NCBI GenBank assembly: GCA_022571295.1
Contig: JACZYA010000005.1
Span: 1 to 54,626, forward strand
DNA: 54,626 bases
From: Acidobacteriota bacterium
GTDB lineage: Bacteria > Acidobacteriota > Terriglobia > Acidiferrales > 2-02-FULL-67-57
Direction: 5' to 3'
In this document: positions 6,238 to 13,221 of the stretch, piece after piece
Layout: each line of letters begins with the position of its first letter
How positions within the stretch are numbered: position 1 is the stretch's first letter
Position numbers and translations under genes: made by a program
The notes under the pieces: model-generated
Told to the model about the DNA's origin: nothing
Database searches by the model: none
Seen by the model: only the letters and a program-made list of their open reading frames with translations

Positions 6238-6834
6238 ATGACTGCCCGTGCCTCCACTCTCAGCTTGATGGATGTCCTGCTCCCCCGCGCCACTCTGGTC
6301 CAAAACATTCTGCTGATTTTCTCCGGCAGCCTGTTGGTGGCGCTCTGCGCGCAGATCAGCTTCTACCTGCCGTTCAGCCCGGTGCCCGTCACCGGCCAGA
6401 CGTTTGCCCTACTGCTGGTGGGCGCCACCTTTGGAGCCCGCCGCGCCGCCGCCGCCTTGTTGCTCTACCTGGCCCAAGGGGCGATCGGCCTGCCGGTCTT
6501 TGCGCCGGGCGGATTGCCCGGCCTAGCCCGCTTTGCCGGCCCGACCGCGGGCTACCTGCTGGCCTACCCGTTGGCAGCTTTCCTACTGGGCTGGCTGACT
6601 GAACGCCTGCCGCGCCGCGCCTGGTTGCTGGCGGTGCTGGCCGCCGAAGCGGTCATCTTTGCCAGCGGCGTCAGTTGGCTCAAGGTGTGGGCGCAGTTGA
6701 CCTGGCCGCAAGCCGCCGCGCAAGGGCTGCTGCCGTTCCTGCCGGGAGGTTTGCTGAAAGTGATGTTGGTGGGCGCATGCCTGCCGGCGTCCTGGTGGGC
6801 GCTGGAAAAACGGCGCCCCACGCGCGAACGCTAG
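6238..6834 (+). CDS. bioY: BioY biotin transporter S component
   Basis: 198-residue integral membrane protein with about six hydrophobic helices. It carries the BioY features PFSPVPVTGQTFALLLVGA in the first third and a glycine/proline-rich LPVFAPGGLPGL region. BioY binds biotin as the S component of an ECF transporter and needs an EcfT/EcfA module, which is not nearby, although BioY alone can transport in some bacteria. The C-terminus ends in a basic cluster on the cytoplasmic side. No biotin biosynthesis gene is adjacent. A plausible promoter lies upstream. The next frame starts inside its 3' end. Confidence 0.88.
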   Translation: MTARASTLSLMDVLLPRATLVQNILLIFSGSLLVALCAQISFYLPFSPVPVTGQTFALLLVGATFGARRAAAALLLYLAQGAIGLPVFAPGGLPGLARFAGPTAGYLLAYPLAAFLLGWLTERLPRRAWLLAVLAAEAVIFASGVSWLKVWAQLTWPQAAAQGLLPFLPGGLLKVMLVGACLPASWWALEKRRPTRER

Positions 6835-7268
6835 CCGAAGCCGCCCCCGACCAACCGCCCGTGAAACCGGAAGAGAAAGTCCTGGCCGCCAACCAGCGGT
6901 TCTACACCGCCATGGACAGCCTCGACCTGGAGGGAATGGAAGCGGTCTGGCTGCACGCCGACTGGGTCAAGTGCGTGCATCCGGGCTGGGAGCTGCTGGA
7001 AGGCTGGGAGGAAGTCCGCGAGAGTTGGAAGCGCATCTTCGCCAACACCCAGCGCATGCAGGTCATCGTCAGCGACGTCCAGGTGCAGGTGGACGGCAGC
7101 ATGGCCTGGGTGGTGGATGTGGAACAGGTGACCTCCACCTTCGAGACCGGCTTCTCCACCGCTTGGGTGCAGGCCACCAACCTCTTCGTGGAGCACAAGG
7201 GCGAGTGGCTCATGGTGCACCACCACGCCTCTCCCCTCCCCCGCAGCGAGGACGAAACCGTGCAGTAA
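6777..7268 (+). CDS. SnoaL/NTF2-like fold protein
   Basis: Small alpha+beta cone protein related to nuclear transport factor 2 and SnoaL. The core runs from VLAANQRFYTAMDSLDLEGM through WLHADWVKCVHPGWELLEG to a C-terminal sheet ending HHHASPLP. Many relatives are cytoplasmic proteins of unknown role. The frame overlaps bioY. Met at 6777 is used here, but GTG at 6861 (VKPEEKV) sits closer to the domain edge and neither has a good ribosome site. It is likely co-transcribed with bioY. Confidence 0.75.
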   Translation: MPAGVLVGAGKTAPHARTLAEAAPDQPPVKPEEKVLAANQRFYTAMDSLDLEGMEAVWLHADWVKCVHPGWELLEGWEEVRESWKRIFANTQRMQVIVSDVQVQVDGSMAWVVDVEQVTSTFETGFSTAWVQATNLFVEHKGEWLMVHHHASPLPRSEDETVQ

Positions 7269-7274
7269 CCCCCG

Positions 7275-8177
7275 CTACTCCACGTAGGTGCCGTAGCGGG
7301 TCGCGCGGCTCAACCGCCAAAAGTAGTCGTAGACCGTGCGCAGAAGTTCCTTGAAAGCTTTGGAGGCCTCGTCCCCCACGGCGTAGTTCTCCATCACGAC
7401 CGTGATATAAGGCCGGTCTTCCAGATAGACAATCGCCCACTCGGTCGCCACTCCCGGGATTCCGCCGGTCTTGAAGGCCACCTCGGGGTATCGCGGCAGC
7501 GCGTATCTGCCCTCGGGCTTGGTCTTTTTGAGGATATCGAGAATGTCATCGCAGGCTGCACGGTCGAGAAACTCTCCCCGGTAGAGGATTTCCATGATAC
7601 GGGCGGCTTCGGCGGGCGTGGAGAGGTTCTCGTCGCCACGGGCTCTGGCGGCGATGTCCATCATCACGCGCTGGACCTTAGTGTTCTCCAGGCCAAGCGA
7701 AGCCATCGTGCGGGTAATGCTCTCCATTCCCACCAGATCAATCAGAATATTGGTAGCGGTATTGTCGCTGACTAGAATCATCAGCACGGCGAGGTCGCGG
7801 ATGCTCAAGTGCGAGGTGCCGTCGCCAAGCTCCTTCAAGACGCCGCTCCCTCCCACCTGCTGCTGCTTCGTCACCGGGAGCGAGTCGCTGAGCTTGAACT
7901 CGCCCTCGGCGGCCTGCTTGTACACCTCCATCAGGATGGGAATCTTGATGGCACTGGCTTGGGGGAAGACCAGATTCTCGTTTAGGCCGAAGCGCTCGCC
8001 GGTCGTGAGATCGACCGCCACGAGTCCCATCACGCCTTTGACTTCTTTAACGATCTCTTGCAGCTGCGCTTCGGTCTTGGCCCGCACGATGGCCCAGTGT
8101 TCTTGCTGGGCTTCGAGCGACTGCACTCCAACCGATGCAACCAGGAAAAGGCATAGGGGGAGCAAAACAAATCGCAT
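7275..8177 (-). CDS. Class A beta-lactamase-related serine hydrolase
   Basis: 300-residue exported protein. The start at 8177 is set by AGGAGG before MRFVLLPLCLFLVAS, a signal peptide; the longer frame upstream lacks this. The penicillin-recognising motifs are S-A-I-K (Ser75, Lys78), S-D-N (137-139) and K-T-G (236-238). The Omega-loop region reads VMMDIAARARGDENLSTP, so the canonical ExxLN of class A enzymes is not evident. Periplasmic. It could hydrolyse beta-lactams or be a peptidoglycan-related serine hydrolase; the missing Glu166 equivalent makes strong lactamase activity uncertain. It is divergent from the secreted protein at 8390. Confidence 0.82.
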   Translation of the reverse strand: MRFVLLPLCLFLVASVGVQSLEAQQEHWAIVRAKTEAQLQEIVKEVKGVMGLVAVDLTTGERFGLNENLVFPQASAIKIPILMEVYKQAAEGEFKLSDSLPVTKQQQVGGSGVLKELGDGTSHLSIRDLAVLMILVSDNTATNILIDLVGMESITRTMASLGLENTKVQRVMMDIAARARGDENLSTPAEAARIMEILYRGEFLDRAACDDILDILKKTKPEGRYALPRYPEVAFKTGGIPGVATEWAIVYLEDRPYITVVMENYAVGDEASKAFKELLRTVYDYFWRLSRATRYGTYVE

Positions 8178-8310
8178 GGCTGTGTTTCCTCCTGACTCTC
8201 CGTATGGTGGAGGGGTGACACCATGCTGCGAGGATAGGGCGCGGCTTGTCAAGCGCCTTACTCAACCGTACCGACCCCTCCCGACTCCTTGGAACACGAC
8301 TGGCGGCGCG

Positions 8311-8339
8311 TTGACTTGCCGGCGGGCGCGGCCTACGAT
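8311..8339 (+). promoter_or_regulatory. Sigma-70-like promoter for the secreted protein at 8390
   Basis: TTGACT, a 17-bp spacer, then TACGAT, ending 50 bp before the start codon. Confidence 0.5.
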
Positions 8340-8389
8340 GACCGCCGAGTTGGGGGCTTGGTTGAAAATCATTCCTCGGAGGACAAACC

Positions 8390-8839
8390 ATGAAGCTAAG
8401 AACAATTCGCTTCGCCCTTGCGGCACCGGTGTTGCTTGCCGCTCTGGCTTCGAGCGCCGGGGCCGAAGCCACGCCGGATGAGGAACTCCTGCAACCGCTG
8501 ATCGAAAGCCACTACAAGATCGCGCCCGGCAAAACCGACGAGTGGCTGCATCGCTACACCACCCAGCACCTGCCCATCCTGAAAGAGTTGCAACGCGAAG
8601 GCCGCATCCTGCAAATCACTATCCTGCGGCCCGCGCTCCACCAGGGCGGCCCGGAGTGGCACTTCAAAGTCATCCTGCGCTTCCGCGACTTCGCTGCCCT
8701 GGGCGACAGCGCCCACGAAGAAACCGTCGAGCGCCGCCTCTTCCCCGACTGGGAGCAGCATAAGGAAGACGAGCGCCGCCGCTGGGAAATCACCCTCCGC
8801 CACTGGGACGACCTCATGGTCGAGGTGCCGACCGACTAG
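8390..8839 (+). CDS. Small exported protein of unknown function
   Basis: 149 residues with a clear signal peptide (LAAPVLLAALASSAGAEA). The mature part may form a ferredoxin-like dimeric alpha/beta barrel: helix HYKIAPGKTDEWLHRYTTQ, strand GRILQITILRP, strand WHFKVILRF, then a charged helix rich in Glu/Arg. GGAGGACAAACC precedes the ATG, and a good promoter lies at 8311-8339. I do not recognise a named family. Periplasmic or secreted. Confidence 0.7.
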   Translation: MKLRTIRFALAAPVLLAALASSAGAEATPDEELLQPLIESHYKIAPGKTDEWLHRYTTQHLPILKELQREGRILQITILRPALHQGGPEWHFKVILRFRDFAALGDSAHEETVERRLFPDWEQHKEDERRRWEITLRHWDDLMVEVPTD

Positions 8840-8875
8840 AGTTATTTCATTGTGCACTCGGCGCTCTCTGCGCCA

Positions 8876-8898
8876 GCCTGCCGTGGCGGGCAGGCAGG
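8876..8898. repeat. GCCTGCCGTGGCGGGCAGG-type palindrome
   Basis: Short member of the GGCAGG palindrome family between the exported protein and mqnD. No gene is seen in this gap (8840-8995). Confidence 0.55.
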
Positions 8899-8995
8899 TC
8901 TCTGCTGGTAAGAACGCTTTGGTATCCCCGGTGAGTCCCGCGCTTGCGGCCTCGCGATTGCCGTGGTAGCGTTTTCCGTTTCACCAAGGACTTGC

Positions 8996-9829
8996 ATGCC
9001 GACTGAACTCACGCTCGCGCACAGCCCCGACCCCGACGACGCCTTCATGTTCTACGCGCTCGCCACCGAGCGCATTGACGCCGACGGCTTGCACTTCCAG
9101 CACGTGCTCGCCGACATCGAAACCCTGAACCAGAAAGCCCTGCGCTCCACCTACGACGTCACCGCCATCAGCTTCCACGCTTACGCTTACCTGCGCGACC
9201 GCTACCGGCTGCTCCGCTGCGGCGCCAGCTTCGGCGACGGCTACGGGCCGCTGCTGGTCGCGCGCGCGCCGCTCGCCGCCGCCGACCTCGGCAAGAAATG
9301 CGTGGCCGTGCCCGGAACCCTGACCAGCGCCTACCTGCTGCTCAAACTCTTCGCGCCAGAAGTCGAGACCACCACCATGCAGTTCGACCGCATCCCCGCC
9401 GCCGTCGCTGCCGGCGAAGCCGAAGCCGGCCTGCTCATCCACGAAGGCCAGTTGACCTACGCCGGCGCTGGCCTGCACAAAGTAGTGGACCTGGGCGAGT
9501 GGTGGAAGCAGCAGACCGGACTGCCGGTGCCGCTGGGCGGCAACGCCATCCGGCGCGACCTGGAGCCGGAGCTGGTCGGCCGCATCGCCGCCGTGCTCGA
9601 GCGCAGCATCCGCTACGCGCTCGACCATCGCCCCGAAGCCCTGGCCCACGCCCTGCAATACGGCCGCGGGCTTTCCACCGAGTTGGGCGACAAGTTCGTC
9701 GGCATGTACGTCAACCGCTGGACGCTCGACTGCGGCCCGGACGGCCGCCGCTCCATCCAGCTCCTGCTCGACCGCGCCCACCAGGCGCAGCTCATCCCCG
9801 AACCAGCCAAAATCGAAATAGTAGGGTAA
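8996..9829 (+). CDS. mqnD: 1,4-dihydroxy-6-naphthoate synthase (futalosine menaquinone pathway)
   Basis: 277-residue enzyme with a periplasmic-binding-protein-like fold that converts cyclic dehypoxanthinyl futalosine to 1,4-dihydroxy-6-naphthoate. Family marks are SPDPDDAFMFYAL near the N-terminus, the central YGPLLVA, LLIHEGQLTYAGAGL, and DLGEWWKQQTGLPVPLGG. The start at 8996 follows AAGGACTTGC; the upstream extension to 8963 is unlikely. Other mqn genes are not in the window. It implies menaquinone made by the futalosine route, which fits the ETF:quinone oxidoreductase at 27-28.6 kb. MqnA is the main alternative, but the DLGEWW...PLGG region favours MqnD. Confidence 0.82.
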   Translation: MPTELTLAHSPDPDDAFMFYALATERIDADGLHFQHVLADIETLNQKALRSTYDVTAISFHAYAYLRDRYRLLRCGASFGDGYGPLLVARAPLAAADLGKKCVAVPGTLTSAYLLLKLFAPEVETTTMQFDRIPAAVAAGEAEAGLLIHEGQLTYAGAGLHKVVDLGEWWKQQTGLPVPLGGNAIRRDLEPELVGRIAAVLERSIRYALDHRPEALAHALQYGRGLSTELGDKFVGMYVNRWTLDCGPDGRRSIQLLLDRAHQAQLIPEPAKIEIVG

Positions 9830-9838
9830 AATAGTTAG

Positions 9839-10825
9839 ATGAAGCTTCTCCTGGCCAATCACAGCAGCTACCCGCGCATCGGCGGAACGCGCGAGCTGCA
9901 ACAACTCCGCCGCACCATCGCCGCCTGGGAGCGCAAGGAAGCCAACGACGAGACCCTGCACGCAGCCCAGAACGCCCTGGTACACGCCGCCATCAAAGAG
10001 CAGGAAGAAGCCGGGCTCGACGTCCTCACCGACGGCCTGATTCGCTGGTACGACCCCATCTCCCACTTGGCGGGCAAGATGGACGGGATTGAAATCTCCG
10101 GCCTGCTGCGCTTCTTCGATACCAACTCCTACTTCCGCCAGCCGGTCGCCAAGGCAGAAATCCAGGCGAAGAACGGGTTGACCGTGTCTGAGTTCGAGTT
10201 CGCCACCACCGCCACCCAAAAACCGGTGAAGGCGGTTCTGACCGGCCCCTACACTCTGGCACGGCACACCATCGCCGAGCACGCGCCCTACAAAGAGATC
10301 GGGCCGCTCACCCACGCCTATGCCGAAGTTCTGGCCAAAGAAATTTCCGCCCTGGCCGCGCGCGGCTGCCAAATCATCCAACTGGACGAGCCGGCCATCC
10401 TGAAACACCGAGCAGACTTCCCCGTCTTGCAGCGCGCGGTTCAGTTCCTCAGCAGACACAAGGGCAAAGCCATGCTTTCACTGGCGGTTTATTTCGGCGA
10501 CCCGCAGCCGCTCTACGAACGCTTGCAGGAGCTTCCCATTGACATGCTCGCCCTCGACTTCACCTACAACCCCAAGCTGGTCGAGCGGGTGGTGGCCCTG
10601 GGCGCGCAGAAACCTCTTGCACTGGGCTTGGTGGACGGCCGCAACACCCGCCTGGAAGACGCCGCCAAACTGGCGCACCTGATTGATCGCATCCTGCTGC
10701 GAGTCAAAGGCGAGTTCTGCCACCTGCAACCTTCCTGCGGCCTGGAGTATTTGCCCCGCGACCGCGCCGCCGCCAAGTTAAAACTCCTCCAGCAGGTGCG
10801 CGCGCATTTGAAAGGAAGTAAGTGA
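9839..10825 (+). CDS. MetE N-terminal-domain-like protein, separate polypeptide
   Basis: 328-residue (beta/alpha)8 protein of the cobalamin-independent methionine synthase family. It matches the N-terminal barrel of MetE: SSYPRIGGTREL at the start, AGLDVLTDGLIRWYDP, QLDEPAIL and SCGLEYLP. The zinc-site His-x-Cys of catalytic barrels is replaced by SLAVYF (about 214-219) and the later Glu is missing; Cys300 remains but aligns with the non-catalytic SC of MetE N-domains. It therefore probably does not bind the catalytic zinc. The next gene, 4 bp downstream, has the complete site. The pair looks like a split MetE in which this subunit has a structural or folate-binding role (inference). Confidence 0.82.
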   Translation: MKLLLANHSSYPRIGGTRELQQLRRTIAAWERKEANDETLHAAQNALVHAAIKEQEEAGLDVLTDGLIRWYDPISHLAGKMDGIEISGLLRFFDTNSYFRQPVAKAEIQAKNGLTVSEFEFATTATQKPVKAVLTGPYTLARHTIAEHAPYKEIGPLTHAYAEVLAKEISALAARGCQIIQLDEPAILKHRADFPVLQRAVQFLSRHKGKAMLSLAVYFGDPQPLYERLQELPIDMLALDFTYNPKLVERVVALGAQKPLALGLVDGRNTRLEDAAKLAHLIDRILLRVKGEFCHLQPSCGLEYLPRDRAAAKLKLLQQVRAHLKGSK

Positions 10826-10829
10826 CGCA

Positions 10830-11822
10830 ATGAGCAGAGAAAAACTCCTACAACTCGGACTCGACCTGCCGCTCTTCCCGGTCACTGCGGTGGGCAGCTT
10901 CCCTAAGCCCGACTACTTGCTGCAAGGGCGCAGCGACTTCCGCAAGCACAAGATCACCGCCGACCAGCTGCACAAGCTGGAAGAGCGCGCCACCACCTTC
11001 TGGATTGAACAGCAGGAGGAGCTGGGCCTGGACGTGCTGGTGGACGGTGAGATGTACCGCGGCGACATGGTTGCTTACTTCGCCGAAAACCTGCCCGGCT
11101 TCGAGCAAGGCGGGCTGGTACGCAGCTACGGCAACCGCTACTACCACAAGCCCATCATCACCGGCGCGGTCGAGTGGACCCGCCCCATGACGGTGGACTG
11201 GTGGAAGTTCGCCCAGAACCTCACCCAAAAACCGGTCAAGGGCATGCTCACCGGCCCCTACACCATCATGGACTGGTCCTTCAACGAGCATTACCCCGAC
11301 CGCCGCGCCACCTGCCTGGCGCTGGCGTGGGTGATTCGCCGCGAGGTCGAAGCCCTGATCGAAGCCGGCTGCAAAATCATTCAGGTGGACGAGCCCGCCA
11401 TGTCGGTCCGCCCGGAAGAGTTGCCGGTGTTGATCGAAGGCCTGCAAGCTGTGACCCAGGGCCTGTCCGCCTACTTCATCACCCACGCCTGCTACGGCGC
11501 CTTCGAGCACATCTACCCCGACATGCTCAAGGCCCCGGTGGACAACTTCGACCTGGAGATGTCCAACAGCGATCTCGACATGCTGGACCTGTTCCGCAAG
11601 AACCCTTTTACCAAAGACATCAGCTTCGGCGTGACCGACTCGCACTCCCACAAGATTGAGGACGTGGCCACCGTGCGCCGGCGCGTGGAGCAGGCCCTGA
11701 CCGTCCTGCCCAAAGAGCAGATCTGGCTCGACCCCGACTGCGGCCTCAAAACCCGCAGCGTGGAGGAATCCATCGGTAAACTGCGCGTCATCGTCGAAGC
11801 CGCTAAGTCCTTGCGCTCGTGA
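10830..11822 (+). CDS. metE: Core MetE catalytic-domain methionine synthase
   Basis: 330-residue (beta/alpha)8 enzyme matching the C-terminal catalytic half of cobalamin-independent methionine synthase, which transfers a methyl group to homocysteine. The zinc ligands are all present: His219 and Cys221 (THACYG), Glu243 (LEMSNSD) and Cys304 (DPDCGLKTR). VDEPA (187-191) supplies the homocysteine-binding acidic residues. It stands directly after the zinc-less partner and is surely co-transcribed with it. Stand-alone core MetE proteins can use corrinoid methyl donors instead of methyl-folate. The adjacent N-domain-like gene here leaves the methyl donor open. Confidence 0.87.
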   Translation: MSREKLLQLGLDLPLFPVTAVGSFPKPDYLLQGRSDFRKHKITADQLHKLEERATTFWIEQQEELGLDVLVDGEMYRGDMVAYFAENLPGFEQGGLVRSYGNRYYHKPIITGAVEWTRPMTVDWWKFAQNLTQKPVKGMLTGPYTIMDWSFNEHYPDRRATCLALAWVIRREVEALIEAGCKIIQVDEPAMSVRPEELPVLIEGLQAVTQGLSAYFITHACYGAFEHIYPDMLKAPVDNFDLEMSNSDLDMLDLFRKNPFTKDISFGVTDSHSHKIEDVATVRRRVEQALTVLPKEQIWLDPDCGLKTRSVEESIGKLRVIVEAAKSLRS

Positions 11823-11872
11823 GGGTTTTCCCCTACGGCACAGCCATACGCCCCCCGGCCAAGAGCAACCAT

Positions 11873-11886
11873 AGGACTAAAGTCCT
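11873..11886. repeat. AGGACTAAAGTCCT hairpin
   Basis: Isolated member of the stem-CTAAAG-stem hairpin family, in the gap between metE and the next gene. Nothing else is recognisable in 11823-11964. Confidence 0.5.
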
Positions 11887-11964
11887 GTTGCGCCCGGGGC
11901 AACCTTTGAGAGACAATAAGCGTCCATGTTCGAAGAGGGCAATTCTAAGTCTGCGAGGTTAACT

Positions 11965-12924
11965 ATGAGGCTACGACTTTTTGCGAGTACAGCGACAGTG
12001 GCGCTGGCTTTGGCGCTCGGGACCGCTCCCGCCGCTCTGGCGCAAAACACCCAATCGCTGACCAAGAAGGAAGCCAAGAAACTTCTCAAGCAGAGCCAGA
12101 AAGACCTCAAGAAAGCCAAGAAGGCCAGCAACCGCGCTGACGGTGATGCAGCCGCCGAACATGCCAGCAACTTCGCCAACAACATGAACCGCCTCAACCG
12201 CGGCCTTTCCTCCAGCCACATGAGCGACCACGATATGCTGGACGTGGCCGCAAAGGTGGACGAAGCCACTTCCCGCCACGAACAGGTGCTGATGGACTTG
12301 CTCGCAGGCGACCAGCTCCCGGAGCAGGCCCGATCCCATGTGGAAGACGCTCTGGCGGCATCTCTCCGCGGGCACGACACCGCCACCGAAGCCGTCCTCA
12401 ACCGCGGCCAAGTTGATCTTCCCAACGGAATGCTGAACAACCAATCCGCCAAAGCCGCCATGCGCAAGAACGACGCGCTCGTCCGGCAAGCCGAACGCGC
12501 CCAGAAGCGTGGCGACAACTCCACCGTGCGCCGCAGCGTTGACCAGTTCACCGCCAACATGGGCACCATCAACAACGCCATCGAACATGGCCAGGTAGAA
12601 CAGTCCGATGCCATCAGCGTATTCGACCGTGTGAATAACAACACCAGTCGGCACATCTCGAAACTGGAAGACCTGCTGGGCACAGTGCCCGAAGAAGCCC
12701 AGGCCGGCATTCAACGCGCCCTAGACAACTCCGTGCGCGGCCGTGACATGGCAACCCAGGCCCTGCAGCGCTCGCGTGCCGCTAGCATCATGGCGGGACG
12801 CCGCGGCGCCACCGGCGCACCCACAGGCATTGGTGGCCGTCCGAGCGGCGCTGGTGCTGGTGGCGGCCGCCCAAGTGGTGTTGGTGGTGGCCGACCTTCA
12901 GGTGCCGGCCGACCGCCGCGCTAA
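11965..12924 (+). CDS. Exported DUF5667-like protein with duplicated helical repeat and Gly/Arg-rich tail
   Basis: 319-residue secreted or periplasmic protein. A signal peptide (LALALGTAPAALA) is followed by a basic helix rich in KKEAKKLLKQ. Two similar helical units follow: one with EATSRHEQVLMDLLAG then ASLRGHDTATEAVL, the other with NNTSRHISKLEDLLGT then NSVRGRDMATQAL. This pattern (a leucine-rich helix, a short PE-containing turn, then a helix with S-x-RG) resembles DUF5667. The tail is low-complexity, with repeated GGRPSG units. The start at 11965 is chosen because MRLRLFAS begins the signal peptide. Function unknown; an extracytoplasmic structural or sigma-factor-linked role is only a guess. 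Confidence 0.65.
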   Translation: MRLRLFASTATVALALALGTAPAALAQNTQSLTKKEAKKLLKQSQKDLKKAKKASNRADGDAAAEHASNFANNMNRLNRGLSSSHMSDHDMLDVAAKVDEATSRHEQVLMDLLAGDQLPEQARSHVEDALAASLRGHDTATEAVLNRGQVDLPNGMLNNQSAKAAMRKNDALVRQAERAQKRGDNSTVRRSVDQFTANMGTINNAIEHGQVEQSDAISVFDRVNNNTSRHISKLEDLLGTVPEEAQAGIQRALDNSVRGRDMATQALQRSRAASIMAGRRGATGAPTGIGGRPSGAGAGGGRPSGVGGGRPSGAGRPPR

Positions 12925-12957
12925 CCCGCGCATAGAAAACCTGTCAAAGTACCGGGA

Positions 12958-12975
12958 GGGGCCGGCAACGGCCCC
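12958..12975 (+). terminator. Terminator-like hairpin after the DUF5667-like gene
   Basis: GGGGCCG-GCAA-CGGCCCC, a 7-bp GC stem with a GNRA tetraloop, 34 bp after the stop, followed by TTCTACATTT rather than a pure T run. Confidence 0.45.
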
Positions 12976-13024
12976 TTCTACATTTCCCACCAAACGAAAA
13001 CTGTGGCTTCTTTCTCCCGGACTT

Positions 13025-13143
13025 GGTAGTGGGTCTTTTTGAAAATGGGAAGCTCACGCCGAGCCCCGTGGCACCTGCCACGGGGCGCTTGTGCCGCTTT
13101 TCTGCCCGGCGGCAAATCAATACCGTGAAGCTACCCCACTACC
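13025..13143. mobile_element. MITE-like element, GGTAGTG family, copy 1
   Basis: 119 bp beginning GGTAGTGGGTCTTTTT (13025-13040) and ending CACTACC (13137-13143). Inside, CACGCCGAG leads into a hairpin whose 9-bp stem CCCCGTGGC/GCCACGGGG closes the loop ACCT (13064-13085). The ends and the CAC-CCGAG plus hairpin match the copies at 17466-17605 and 36224-36352. It is more decayed than they are. Confidence 0.6.
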
Positions 13144-13221
13144 CCGGACCTGCCTGTCTTGACCCTCCTGTTTCTTTGGAATAGAGTGAACCGTTTAGAG
13201 GCGTTGGATCAACAATTCTCG

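Noticed and set aside
8981-10459. 492-codon minus-strand frame
   Set aside because: Antisense to mqnD and the first methionine synthase gene, which have clear family motifs.
13025-13143. Reading the clustered hairpins here and at 17.5 and 36.2 kb as a CRISPR array
   Set aside because: There are no direct repeats with regular unique spacers; the units are palindromic, far apart and have inverted ends.
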